Positions 1 through 6,940 of a stretch of DNA of 64,000 nt are shown in pieces (positions within the stretch are counted from its first letter, which is position 1; the number at the start of each line of letters is the position of its first letter). A program made the position numbers and the translations under genes. The notes beneath the pieces are model-generated. The model was not told where the DNA came from, did not search any database, and saw nothing but the letters and a program-made list of their open reading frames with translations. The stretch covers positions 3,728,766 to 3,792,765 of the forward strand of contig NZ_CP021425.1 in NCBI RefSeq assembly GCF_002162375.1. Direction: 5' to 3'. This stretch comes from Oleiphilus messinensis (GTDB lineage Bacteria; Pseudomonadota; Gammaproteobacteria; Pseudomonadales; Oleiphilaceae).

Positions 1-311
1 TTTAACGCCAGCAACTTAATATGGTTGATTACATTTTTTACGCCTATTGCATTCGAAATTGTAGTAAGCCAGTATCTTATCTCTGATTCATCCTTCCTCG
101 AAAGGCCAACATCAAGTAGTTTAAGAAAATTTTCCTTTCCTCTAATAACTTTTGCTGCCAGAGCAAGTCCGGAGAAACGAACTCTCCGGTCATTACTTTT
201 CAATATGGCCATAACTACCTGAAATGAGTCTTCTTGACCCATTTTTTTTAACTCTGTCGAGAGTTCGTGTAAGGCTGTTTGATCCGGAAGACGAGATATC
301 AAATATTCCAT
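1..311 (-). CDS. Partial hypothetical protein, probable immunity protein of an orphan toxin tip
   Basis: An open frame runs from an ATG at 311 to the window edge (103 codons, no stop), so the C-terminus lies outside. The start is preceded by TAGGAAACTATAA, which supplies an AGGA ribosome site. It lies 10 bases after the stop of the toxin-tip fragment at 322-720, the tight spacing typical of toxin-immunity pairs. The protein begins MEYLISRLPDQTALHELSTE and is helical and charged, with leucine/alanine-rich helices that resemble HEAT-type repeats. I recognise no family. The immunity role is inferred from position alone. Confidence 0.55.
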   Translation of the reverse strand, partial: MEYLISRLPDQTALHELSTELKKMGQEDSFQVVMAILKSNDRRVRFSGLALAAKVIRGKENFLKLLDVGLSRKDESEIRYWLTTISNAIGVKNVINHIKLLAL

Positions 312-321
312 TTATAGTTTC

Positions 322-720
322 CTAATGCCTTTTGAATAGTTCTACCGGTAGTCCCGACTGCCACGCAAAATCTGGTGACGGCTGATAATGGGCCGAGTTA
401 TTAGCCCATTCCCTGATAGCTCCTCTTGTTCCTGCTGAATATCCGAATCTTATTGTACAAGCACAATCAACCTGTAAAGCTCCTTGTGATATATCAAAGT
501 GACCGGCTGTGCTTGGTTTTGCAACATAAGTATGGCCATTAATTGTCACAAAATTATATTCACCTTTTGCCGTATATCTACCACCATGACGCCCGACTAA
601 ATAATATTTACCGTTTTCCTGAATCAAGCGACGGTGTGTAACAGGATACCATGTATCACCTTCATAACGCGGATCAAGTTTCTGCGGTGTAATTGTTCGA
701 TCATTTCCCTCTTGCAACAT
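322..720 (-). CDS. Orphan polymorphic-toxin C-terminal domain (N-terminally truncated)
   Basis: This frame encodes 132 residues from the first ATG, but it stays open upstream to a stop at 763-765 and the extra residues (STESPIPGDLSPGI) read like protein interior. It is therefore probably the displaced tip of a larger secreted toxin. The C-terminal half carries a GHFDISQGALQVD segment and then WANNSAHYQPSPDF. This resembles the GH...G..V...W.N.SGHY.P pattern seen at the ends of many Rhs-type and other polymorphic effectors, whose activity I cannot name. A probable immunity gene follows after 10 bases. A minimal transposon-end copy sits just upstream at 778-827, so the rest of the toxin was probably lost by rearrangement there. 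Confidence 0.5.
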   Translation of the reverse strand: MLQEGNDRTITPQKLDPRYEGDTWYPVTHRRLIQENGKYYLVGRHGGRYTAKGEYNFVTINGHTYVAKPSTAGHFDISQGALQVDCACTIRFGYSAGTRGAIREWANNSAHYQPSPDFAWQSGLPVELFKRH

Positions 721-777
721 AATTCCTGGCGATAAATCACCTGGGATTGGAGATTCTGTTGACTATGGTCCAGTAAG

Positions 778-827
778 ATATAACAGGACACCCACTCAAA
801 ATATAACTTACGAGTGGGTGTCCTCAT
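778..827. repeat. Minimal left-end/right-end hairpin copy of the Y1 transposon (copy A)
   Basis: A perfect 13-bp inverted repeat, AGGACACCCACTC (785-797) and GAGTGGGTGTCCT (812-824), flanks a 14-base loop. The 50-bp unit is identical to 2801-2850. It equals a left end fused directly to a right end of the element at 4394-5691, so it looks like a REP-doublet-like or miniature non-autonomous derivative. Confidence 0.8.
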
Positions 828-837
828 AAAATGTCAG

Positions 838-911
838 AACTTGAACTTGAACTTGAACTTGAACTTGAACTTGTAACTTGTACTTGAACTTGTACTTGTA
901 CTTGTACTTGG
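838..911. repeat. Hexanucleotide microsatellite (AACTTG)n
   Basis: About twelve head-to-tail hexamers of AACTTG, TACTTG or close variants fill this stretch, with one half-unit slip near 875. On the minus strand they read as CAAGTT/CAAGTA units. It lies between the hairpin copy at 778-827 and a small gene. Such short arrays are prone to slippage. No gene start is near enough to suggest phase variation. Confidence 0.8.
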
Positions 912-982
912 GCAGGAGCCGAAGCCTTGGGGGGTTGTGTAGACCAACAGTATTTTCTAGCCAACCAGGGATAAGAATGCAT

Positions 983-1237
983 CTACAAATCAATAATAAT
1001 CGGGTATTTAATTACTTCCCCATTAACAATTTGCCAGAGAATTTTGTTGAGCCGTTTTGCTTCTCCTAGATTATTTAGTAACACTTTTTCAAGTTCATCA
1101 TCTAGATTAATCGTTTTGATAGGCGAATTTAGACTGTATTGCGCTTCACACACGTAGCGTTTCCCATCAATACTAAATTCAAGACTCATACGATTTAACG
1201 CGGGAACGTTTTCAACACCATGCAATATCAAGATCAT
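983..1237 (-). CDS. Small hypothetical protein, possible orphan immunity protein
   Basis: An 84-residue frame (MILILHGVENVPALN...) ends in VIKYPIIIDL. No domain is recognised. A GTG directly precedes the ATG at 1237. GGAGAG lies upstream but is rather far for a ribosome site, and a later start at MSLEFSIDGK (1189) is possible. It has the same orientation as the neighbouring toxin and immunity fragments and sits between two transposon-end copies, so an orphan immunity protein is plausible. It could also be a remnant of a longer gene. Confidence 0.4.
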   Translation of the reverse strand: MILILHGVENVPALNRMSLEFSIDGKRYVCEAQYSLNSPIKTINLDDELEKVLLNNLGEAKRLNKILWQIVNGEVIKYPIIIDL

Positions 1238-1287
1238 CACTTGAGCACTGCCTGCTCTCCCCCTGTGGCAGGATAATTAAACAGTTA

Positions 1288-1357
1288 AACAGGACACCCA
1301 TTACAGTCTGGAGTGACCTACCTCGTTTGAAACTTACAAGTGGGTGTCCTCGTTATT
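1288..1357. repeat. Short Y1-transposon derivative (about 70 bp)
   Basis: A left end (AACAGGACACCCA, from 1288) is joined through about 25 bp to a right end (GTTTGAAACTTACAAGTGGG then TGTCCTCGTTATTT, ending near 1357). The left part continues TACAGTCTGGAGTGAC, the same variant left sequence as at 2170-2204, so at least two left-end types circulate here. It has no coding capacity. Confidence 0.75.
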
Positions 1358-1398
1358 TTTAGAGACGCCAAAAATTGGTCAAATATTAAGAATCCATT

Positions 1399-1968
1399 CT
1401 AGTTGTAACTCTCCATATCCTGCATTATCACATTAAGTAATTCTTCAAAATTTCTCCACCCCTTTTCTCCTCTATACCCATCCACGTGAGTTCTTCCCAT
1501 ATCAACAATAACAACTGGGTAATCATTGGTATCTGAGATCGAAACGTCAAAACATGCTGGCCCCGCATCATTTGCATCGTAAGCAAACGGTACTAGCATG
1601 TTTTTACCAAAGAAAAGATTAGAATCGCGAAGCGCAAGATATTGATTAAACTCCTTCAAAGGTTCGTTCGAAGGAGTTTGTGGGAGCCTAACAACAAAGT
1701 CAGTCATCAACAAACACTTATAAAGTAGATAAGCTTTGAAAAGATCGGGCAATGAGTGCCCAAGACATTCTTCAATCTTGGCTAAATCTGATTCTTTGAG
1801 GGGGCTATCAACTGGTTTCCATTCAGCCCAGCCATCAGCATCAGGACTTCCTACCATCATGTTGGTTGGAACTTCCAGTGCAAAACCCTCTCCAGAGTTG
1901 GACAAAAATGTGTCCACAAACTTCTCAATGACTTTCTTATTATGTAAAGAAATCTCGTCGTTTAACAT
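1399..1968 (-). CDS. SMI1/KNR4 (SUKH)-family immunity protein
   Basis: This 189-residue protein carries the SUKH signature near residues 62-82: an acidic helix ending in IEECLGHSLP and followed by an aromatic/leucine helix. A later beta segment, YPVVIVDMG (around 150), fits the fold. SUKH proteins neutralise diverse nuclease and other polymorphic toxins by direct binding in the cytoplasm. The gene begins 18 bases after the stop of a toxin remnant at 1987-2082, the expected toxin-then-immunity order. Its own toxin is almost entirely missing, so it is now an orphan immunity gene that could still protect against kin or rival toxins. Confidence 0.75.
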   Translation of the reverse strand: MLNDEISLHNKKVIEKFVDTFLSNSGEGFALEVPTNMMVGSPDADGWAEWKPVDSPLKESDLAKIEECLGHSLPDLFKAYLLYKCLLMTDFVVRLPQTPSNEPLKEFNQYLALRDSNLFFGKNMLVPFAYDANDAGPACFDVSISDTNDYPVVIVDMGRTHVDGYRGEKGWRNFEELLNVIMQDMESYN

Positions 1969-1986
1969 GTAAATAACCCCTGATAA

Positions 1987-2082
1987 TCATTCAAAAGGAT
2001 CATGCCATACTCGTTCTCTCGGTACGGGAAATGTCCAGGGCCGAGGCTCCAATAGTCCAGAATTGGGATTTAACCTTTTATT
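1987..2082 (-). pseudogene. C-terminal remnant of a polymorphic toxin
   Basis: Only the last 31 codons of a reading frame remain, ending PRPWTFPVPRERVWHDPFE and a TGA at 1987-1989. Upstream it meets a stop (2083-2085), and then a transposon left end begins near 2087. The dense Pro/Trp/Arg tail directly ahead of a SUKH immunity gene identifies it as the end of that gene's cognate toxin. The beheading coincides with the element insertion. Confidence 0.6.
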
Positions 2083-2086
2083 TTAA

Positions 2087-2204
2087 ACAGGACACCCACT
2101 CGAAATATTGACCCACTCTAAAATTACTGTATATTCAAACAGAACTGCCACTCTTCAAAGGATCTCGATAACAGGACACCCACTACAGTCTTGAGTGACA
2201 CCGG
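2087..2204. repeat. Two tandem left ends of the Y1 transposon
   Basis: The first left end starts at about 2087. From 2101 to 2165 it appears identical to 4420-4484, the leader just upstream of the intact transposase, including CAAACAGAACTGCCACTC. At 2171 a second, variant left end starts (ACAGGACACCCACTACAGTC). No right end follows, so one insertion or deletion has cut into another. Confidence 0.75.
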
Positions 2205-2245
2205 GGGCTTGTCACAGTGCTTGTTGCATTTGTAACATTAGGGCA

Positions 2246-2749
2246 TCATAGTGATAGGCCTCGACTTACGTTGGCTTTTATTTTTTTTGCTTGATGCCTC
2301 AATTTTTGTGTAGGGGCATTCTTAGAACATATATTAAGAGCATTAACAAGCTCCTCATCATACCGTAACCGCTCAACATACTTTAAGGACAAGTCACACC
2401 AGTATACTGAACCTGAGTTCATAGCTGAAAGAGCCACCTCTTGAAAGGGAAAGCTCTCTATCAGCTCTACTGGTAGTTGCGAGGATTGGAGCCCCTTTTT
2501 TATAGCCATTTTGACATCCAATAAAACTGCTTCGAGAATTGGGTATAGTGGCATATAAGATTGATCTGAATAAAACTCATATACAGACTCTTTACCCATT
2601 CTGACCCAGTTACCATTGCATGATATCCCTAAAATTAGCCCGAGAGACCCTAGAGTAACAACTTCAATCCATTTAAGGGACTTTCTTTCATCACCATCAA
2701 TGGGACTTTCCCTCCAAGAAGTTACCTGTAAAAACAGCTCTCGGTTCAT
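2246..2749 (-). CDS. Hypothetical protein in the toxin/immunity array
   Basis: A longer frame starts inside the transposon end at 2818, so the first native-looking start is the ATG at 2749 (MNRELFLQVTSWRESPIDGD), giving 167 residues. A hydrophobic stretch, VVTLGSLGLILGIS, lies near residue 30. The C-terminal part is basic and helical (KLRHQAKKIKANVSRG). No family is recognised. Orientation and setting suggest a former immunity or toxin-associated gene. A 67-bp internal piece (2319-2385) is duplicated at 6218-6284 with two mismatches. Confidence 0.45.
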   Translation of the reverse strand: MNRELFLQVTSWRESPIDGDERKSLKWIEVVTLGSLGLILGISCNGNWVRMGKESVYEFYSDQSYMPLYPILEAVLLDVKMAIKKGLQSSQLPVELIESFPFQEVALSAMNSGSVYWCDLSLKYVERLRYDEELVNALNICSKNAPTQKLRHQAKKIKANVSRGLSL

Positions 2750-2800
2750 AACAAGTTCTCTATTTCCTAAATGTCGCAGAATGGGTAATGTCAACACGAA

Positions 2801-2850
2801 ATATAACAGGACACCCACTCAAAATATAACTTACGAGTGGGTGTCCTCAT
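2801..2850. repeat. Minimal left-end/right-end hairpin copy of the Y1 transposon (copy B)
   Basis: Identical over 50 bp to 778-827, with inverted arms AGGACACCCACTC (2808-2820) and GAGTGGGTGTCCT (2835-2847). It abuts a 3' transposase fragment starting near 2864 and provides the spurious in-frame extension of the gene at 2246-2749. Confidence 0.8.
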
Positions 2851-2863
2851 TATTATTATTGTG

Positions 2864-3326
2864 GAACCGGTTGATTGGACCGGGCGCATTCAACAGGAAG
2901 ACAAGCGCGGATCGATCTCAACAACACTCCCCCCCATCCTGCAACGCTTGAACATCAACGAAGCACAGTGGATGCAACTCACCGGGAAAATGGAATCATT
3001 ATTTCCAACCTTCGTAGGCCATGCTGACCGGGTGAAAATCGCCAGTAAGACCCTTGGCCACCAGCGAGTTCCTGGTTTGGCGCAATATCGAAGTTTATTT
3101 TCGACTTAAGACACCCTTTTTTTCATCTCGTCTGAAGCATTACCGAGCAACTTGGGGGCACTTTACGCTCGGGATTTTTCGTTCACGCCTCTTCCAGCAT
3201 TAAACTTGCCACCTCAACGCGATAGTTTTCCCTTTTACCTGCAATACGCGCCAGATACGTACTGAGTGACATACCAAGTTCCGTAATCCGACGTTTGAAA
3301 CTTACGGGTGGGTGTCCTCGTTATTC
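2864..3326 (+). pseudogene. 3' fragment of the Y1 transposase plus right end (copy 1)
   Basis: From about 2864 the sequence matches the last 80 or so codons of the transposase (5230-5474), starting at the VDWTGRIQ segment and ending ...RSLFST, stop at 3107-3109. The non-coding 3' part and the right end (GGGTGGGTGTCCT, 3306-3318) follow. The catalytic HUH and tyrosine region is absent, so this copy is non-autonomous. It differs from the intact copy at scattered positions. Confidence 0.8.
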
Positions 3327-3400
3327 ATATTCATAAAAAAGAAATTTTGAATCTGTGGTGGCGATGGCATGTGCAATTCAGTGGTTACCTATATGGAACG

Positions 3401-4297
3401 TCAACACGCCCTAGAAGTGTATTTTTCTAAAAGTTCAACTATTTCAGAATCAGCATCATTTTTGGCCTGATCAAGAGCGGTAATTCCGTCCTTGCTTTCT
3501 ATTGCAAGATCAACATTTTCGTCAATCAGTGCTTTAACTACTCGAAGGTCATTTCCATAAACCGCTGCCATTAAAGGCGTAGCACCATCTGAGTCTTGAG
3601 CATTAACATCGGCACCAGATCCAACAAGCTTGGTAACAATATCTAAGTAGCCTTTCTCACATGCTTCTATTAATGGCGTCGCTCCCACCTTGTTTCTAGG
3701 ATCAACATCAGCCCCTCTATCTAATAATGCATCCAGAAGATCTACTCTATTATTAACACTAGCAAGAAATAGAACCGTCATACCTTCGTTGTTGACACCA
3801 TTAATATTTGCTCCGTTTGATAGCACAAATTCTATACAATCATCGTTTTCAAAAAACACTGCGGCCATCAGCGGTGAATTTCCCTTAAAATCACAAAGCT
3901 CCAGACTAGCACCTAAGCTTGTCAATTTCTCTACTACATCCAAATGCCCAGATGCTATCGCAGCCAAAAGGGGAGTTACCCCTTCACTATTTGACTTATC
4001 GATTAGTTCTTTAGCAGCATCAGCAATGAGTGAAACAGAGGCAACATCACCTCGCGCCGCACTAAGAATCAGCGAGGAATTTCCTTCAACTGTTACATCT
4101 TCCAAGCTAGCTTGCTTTTCTATTAAGAAGCTCACGATCTGTGATTGTGAAGAATCACAAGCCACTAATAAAGGAGTATAACCTTTCTTGCCTTTAGAAT
4201 TAATGTCAACGCCAGAGGACAATAAATCGGTTACGAGAGCTATGTCTCCTTTTGAAACAGCTTTAAACAACTTTTCTTTCTTCGAGAAACCTAACAT
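3401..4297 (-). CDS. Ankyrin-repeat protein
   Basis: This 298-residue protein consists of roughly eight consecutive 33-residue ankyrin repeats. Each has the TPL(L/I/M) helix start, a leucine-rich second helix and a G-A-D/N-(I/V)-(N/D) turn; examples are GADVNAQDSDGATPLMAA and GANINGVNNEGMTVLFLA. No signal peptide or other domain is visible, so it is probably a cytoplasmic protein-binding scaffold. The ATG at 4297 follows AAAGGCGCGCC. Ankyrin proteins are common cargo in polymorphic-toxin regions, where some act as immunity proteins. That role here is inference from position. Confidence 0.8.
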   Translation of the reverse strand: MLGFSKKEKLFKAVSKGDIALVTDLLSSGVDINSKGKKGYTPLLVACDSSQSQIVSFLIEKQASLEDVTVEGNSSLILSAARGDVASVSLIADAAKELIDKSNSEGVTPLLAAIASGHLDVVEKLTSLGASLELCDFKGNSPLMAAVFFENDDCIEFVLSNGANINGVNNEGMTVLFLASVNNRVDLLDALLDRGADVDPRNKVGATPLIEACEKGYLDIVTKLVGSGADVNAQDSDGATPLMAAVYGNDLRVVKALIDENVDLAIESKDGITALDQAKNDADSEIVELLEKYTSRAC

Positions 4298-4393
4298 GGC
4301 GCGCCTTTGGTTAGAAACAATTGTAAATGTGAATGATAGCTCGACTTAATTTATTCATTGTCAAATGTTTCGTAAAGACCATATCCGAAATTT

Positions 4394-5691
4394 AACTGGA
4401 CACCCACTCGAAATACACTCGAAATATTGACCCACTCTAAAATTACTGTATATTCAAACAGAACTGCCACTCTTCAAAGGATCTGAAGACATGCCTAAAC
4501 CAAGGAAAGCACAAATTTCTCTCGATGCAACGCCCTACTACCATTGCATTTCCCGCTGCGTACGTCGCAGTTTCCTTTGTGGTATTGATCAGTACACTGG
4601 TAAAAGCTATGAACACCGTAGACGGTGGGTCGAGGATCGTTTGATCCTCTTGGCACGCACCTTTGCTATTGATGTCTGTGCCTTTGCTGTGATGTCAAAC
4701 CACACCCATACGGTGCTCCGTATTAACGAAGCAAAAGCCGAAAACTGGAGTACAAGAGACGTTATTGAACGTTGGCACTGTATTTTTGCCGGAACAACGA
4801 TCTCTAGACGTTTTCTAAAGGGCGATACACTGCTCGAATGTGAGCTCAATCAAATCACTGCTCTGGCTAAGTTATGGCGAGCGCGACTACAGGATATCAG
4901 CTGGTTCATGCGGTCATTAAATGAGCCGATTGCACGAGCAGCCAATCAGGAAGACCAATGCACCGGGCGATTCTGGGAAGGCCGCTTCAAATGCCAGGCA
5001 CTACTGGATGAACAAGCTATAGCGGCCTGTCTTGCCTACGTCGATCTGAACCCGATCCGAGCAGGCATTGCCAATTCACCAGAATCATCGGATCACACCT
5101 CCGTTCAAAAGCGAATTAGAGCAGCAAAATCAGACTCACCCTATCAACCGGATTACCTGCTCCCCTTCGTCGGAAACTCCAGAAAAGACCAGCCGGATGG
5201 ACTTCAGTTTAATTTGCAAGATTACTTGGAACTGGTTGATTGGACCGGGCGCATTCAACGGGAAGGCAAGCGCGGATCGATCTCAACAACACTACCGCCC
5301 ATCCTGCGACGCTTGAATATCAACGCAGAACAGTGGATGCAACTCACCGGGAAAATGGAATCATTATTTCCAACCTTCGTGGGCCATGCTGACCGGGTGA
5401 AAATCGCCAGTAAGACCCTTGGTCACCAGCGAGTTTCTGGTTTGGCGAAATATCGAAGTTTATTTTCGACTTAAGACACCCTTTTTTTCATCTCGTCTGA
5501 AGCATCACCGAGCGACTCGGGGGCACTTTACGCTCGGAATTTTTCGTTCACGCCCCTTCCGGCAATAAACTCGCCACCTCAACGCGATAGTTTTCCCTTT
5601 TACCTGCAATACGCGCCAGATACGTACTGAGTGACATGCCAAGTTCCGTAATCCGACGTTTGAAACTTACGGGTGGGTGTCCTCGTTATTT
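4394..5691 (+). mobile_element. Full-length IS200/RAYT-like Y1 transposon
   Basis: The element runs from the left end (CTGGACACCCACTCG, from 4396) through a 90-bp leader, the transposase gene and about 200 bp of 3' non-coding sequence to the right end GGGTGGGTGTCCTCGTTATT (5671-5690). The right end read backwards resembles the left end (AGGACACCCAC core), giving subterminal imperfect palindromes as in single-strand (HUH) transposons. It is the only copy here with a complete transposase and is the likely source of the many derivatives at 0.8-6.6 kb. Confidence 0.8.
4491..5474 (+). CDS. HUH/Y1 transposase, REP-associated (RAYT)-like
   Basis: A 327-residue transposase of the IS200/REP-associated family (Y1_Tnp; starts MPKPRKAQISLDATPYYHCI). 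The HUH metal-binding motif is seen as SNHTHTVL (His71, His73). The catalytic tyrosine is probably Tyr183 in CLAYVDLNPIRAG, after the GRFWEGRFKCQ segment. Such enzymes cut and join single-stranded DNA at hairpin ends through a covalent tyrosine link. The gene starts 90 bp inside the left end with no strong ribosome site. The frame is intact and the active-site residues present, so it could act in trans on the truncated copies nearby. Confidence 0.9.
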   Translation: MPKPRKAQISLDATPYYHCISRCVRRSFLCGIDQYTGKSYEHRRRWVEDRLILLARTFAIDVCAFAVMSNHTHTVLRINEAKAENWSTRDVIERWHCIFAGTTISRRFLKGDTLLECELNQITALAKLWRARLQDISWFMRSLNEPIARAANQEDQCTGRFWEGRFKCQALLDEQAIAACLAYVDLNPIRAGIANSPESSDHTSVQKRIRAAKSDSPYQPDYLLPFVGNSRKDQPDGLQFNLQDYLELVDWTGRIQREGKRGSISTTLPPILRRLNINAEQWMQLTGKMESLFPTFVGHADRVKIASKTLGHQRVSGLAKYRSLFST

Positions 5692-5693
5692 TT

Positions 5694-6212
5694 GCGAAAC
5701 TCCAGAAAAGACCAACCGGATGGACTTCAGTTTAATTTGCAAGATTACTTGGAACTGGTTGATTGGACCGGGCGCATTCAACGGGAAGACAAGCGCGGAT
5801 CGATCTCAACAACACTACCGCCCATCCTGCAACGCTTGAACATCAACGCAGAACAGTGGATGCAACTCACCGGGAAAATGGAATCATTATTTCCAACCTT
5901 CGTGAGCCACGCTGACCGGGTGAAAATCGCCAGTAAGACGCTTGGCCACCAGCGAGTTTCTGGTTTGGCGCAATGTCGAAGTTTATTTTCGACTTATACC
6001 CCCCTCTTTTTCATCTCGTCTGCAGCATCACCGAGCAACTCGGGGGCACTTTACGCTCGGGATTTTTCGTTCACGCCCCTTCCAGCATTAAACTTGCCAC
6101 CTCAACGCGATAGTTTTCCCTTTTACCTGCAATACGTGCCAGCTACGTACTTAGTGACTTACCAAGTTCCGTAATCCGACGTTTGAAACTGACGAGTGGG
6201 TGTCCTCGTTAT
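5694..6212 (+). pseudogene. 3' fragment of the Y1 transposase plus right end (copy 2)
   Basis: Immediately after the right end of the full element, the last third of the transposase is repeated, from GCGAAACTCCAGAAAAGACC (matching 5172 onward) to about 5996, with the 3' non-coding part and a right end at 6194-6206. The native stop is altered, so the frame runs on past the usual ...RSLFST end. The catalytic domain is missing. Lying head-to-tail with the full element, it suggests insertion into an older copy or a rolling-type duplication. Confidence 0.8.
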
Positions 6213-6217
6213 TTGTT

Positions 6218-6284
6218 TTCTTAGAACATATATTAAGAGCATTAACGAGCTCCTCATCATACCGTAACTGCTCAACATACTTTA
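6218..6284. repeat. 67-bp duplicated fragment of the gene at 2246-2749
   Basis: This segment matches 2319-2385 at 65 of 67 positions. It is bounded on the left by a right end (6194-6213) and on the right by another right end that begins CGGGTGGGTGTCC at 6285. A piece of a neighbouring gene is thus sandwiched between two transposon ends 3.9 kb from its source, which looks like capture of flanking DNA. Confidence 0.85.
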
Positions 6285-6400
6285 CGGGTGGGTGTCCTCA
6301 TTATTTTGAAACTTATGAGTGGGTGTCCTCGTTATTCGCCACACGCCACATACCTAATTGCGTAAACTACCGTTTGAAACTTACGAGTGGGTGTCCCGTC
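6285..6400. repeat. Cluster of three Y1-transposon right ends
   Basis: Right ends occur at 6286-6298 (GGGTGGGTGTCCT), 6317-6329 (GAGTGGGTGTCCT) and 6385-6396 (GAGTGGGTGTCC). The last two are preceded by the usual TTTGAAACTTA lead. Only about 55 bp of other sequence (CGCCACACGCCACATACC and neighbours) lies between them. Repeated insertion or end-to-end slippage at the same hot spot would give this pattern. Confidence 0.75.
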
Positions 6401-6407
6401 CCCACCG

Positions 6408-6572
6408 CGTTCCGGCAAGGCAATAAACTCGCCACCTCAACGCGATAGTTTTCCCTTTTACCTGCAATACGTGCCAGCTACGTACTGAGTGACATACCAA
6501 GTTCCGTAATCCGACGTTTGAAACTTACAACTTACGGGTGGGTGTCCTCGTTATTTGGTGGGTGTCCTCGTT
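6408..6572. repeat. 3' non-coding remnant with two adjacent right ends
   Basis: The sequence from about 6408 matches the 3' non-coding part of the full element (5560-5690, including CAATAAACTCGCCACCTCAA). It ends in a right end at 6535-6548, followed after a few bases by another partial right end at 6557-6572. The second runs straight into the truncated antitoxin frame. Confidence 0.75.
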
Positions 6573-6647
6573 ATTTTATTTGACGATGTGGCCAATGGGC
6601 GCGTGATGAGTGCCGAGGACTTAAGGCAAGAGATTAAAACATGGTAG
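6573..6647 (+). pseudogene. 3' remnant of an antitoxin gene
   Basis: The final codons of a reading frame (FDDVANGRVMSAEDLRQEI then KTW and TAG at 6645-6647) overlap the start of the ParE-like toxin by seven bases, the usual antitoxin-toxin arrangement. The VMSAEDLR.EI tail is like that of ParD/Phd-type antitoxins. Upstream it runs directly into a transposon right end (6557-6572), and no alternative start with a DNA-binding domain remains. The antitoxin is therefore beheaded. Confidence 0.7.
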
Positions 6648-6940
6648 TGTGGTCACTGGATGCCAGGCTACAGCTAAAAGAGATTCACCGGTTTATCGCC
6701 CGAGACTCGGAAACCTATGCCCAGCGTGTCACGGATGAAATGGTAGAACGCTCCATGCAACTGGACAAGCTACCTTACCGTCATCGGATGATGCCGGAAT
6801 TAGGGGAAGAAACGGTTCGGGAGTTTTCCATTTACTCGTATCGGGTGATCTTTGAGATTCTGCCGGATGAGCACATCGCGGTCATTGCGGTTGTGCACAA
6901 ACGGCAGGATATCCAGCCCGATGATATTCACCGGGCTTGA
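6641..6940 (+). CDS. RelE/ParE-family toxin
   Basis: This complete 99-residue protein has the ParE/RelE layout. An N-terminal helical pair (WSLDARLQLKEIHRFIARD) is followed by a beta-rich C-terminal half with VREFSIYSYRVIFEI and a terminal VIAVVHKRQDI strand. ParE toxins poison gyrase, while RelE relatives cleave mRNA on the ribosome, and the sequence does not decide between them. Translation was presumably coupled to the antitoxin stop it overlaps. With the antitoxin reduced to about 23 codons, the toxin should be unneutralised unless it is silent, inactive or countered in trans. Confidence 0.8.
   Translation: MVVWSLDARLQLKEIHRFIARDSETYAQRVTDEMVERSMQLDKLPYRHRMMPELGEETVREFSIYSYRVIFEILPDEHIAVIAVVHKRQDIQPDDIHRA

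Noticed and set aside
624-827. Minus-strand frame of 67 residues covering the hairpin copy A
   Set aside because: Its start comes from the transposon end and it overlaps the toxin tip in another frame.
838-911. Regular repeats that might be a CRISPR array
   Set aside because: Units are six bases with no spacers and no cas genes nearby; it is a simple microsatellite.
3690-4181. 163-residue plus-strand frame opposite the ankyrin gene
   Set aside because: Shadow of the regular ankyrin repeat codons; Ser/Thr-rich without domain.
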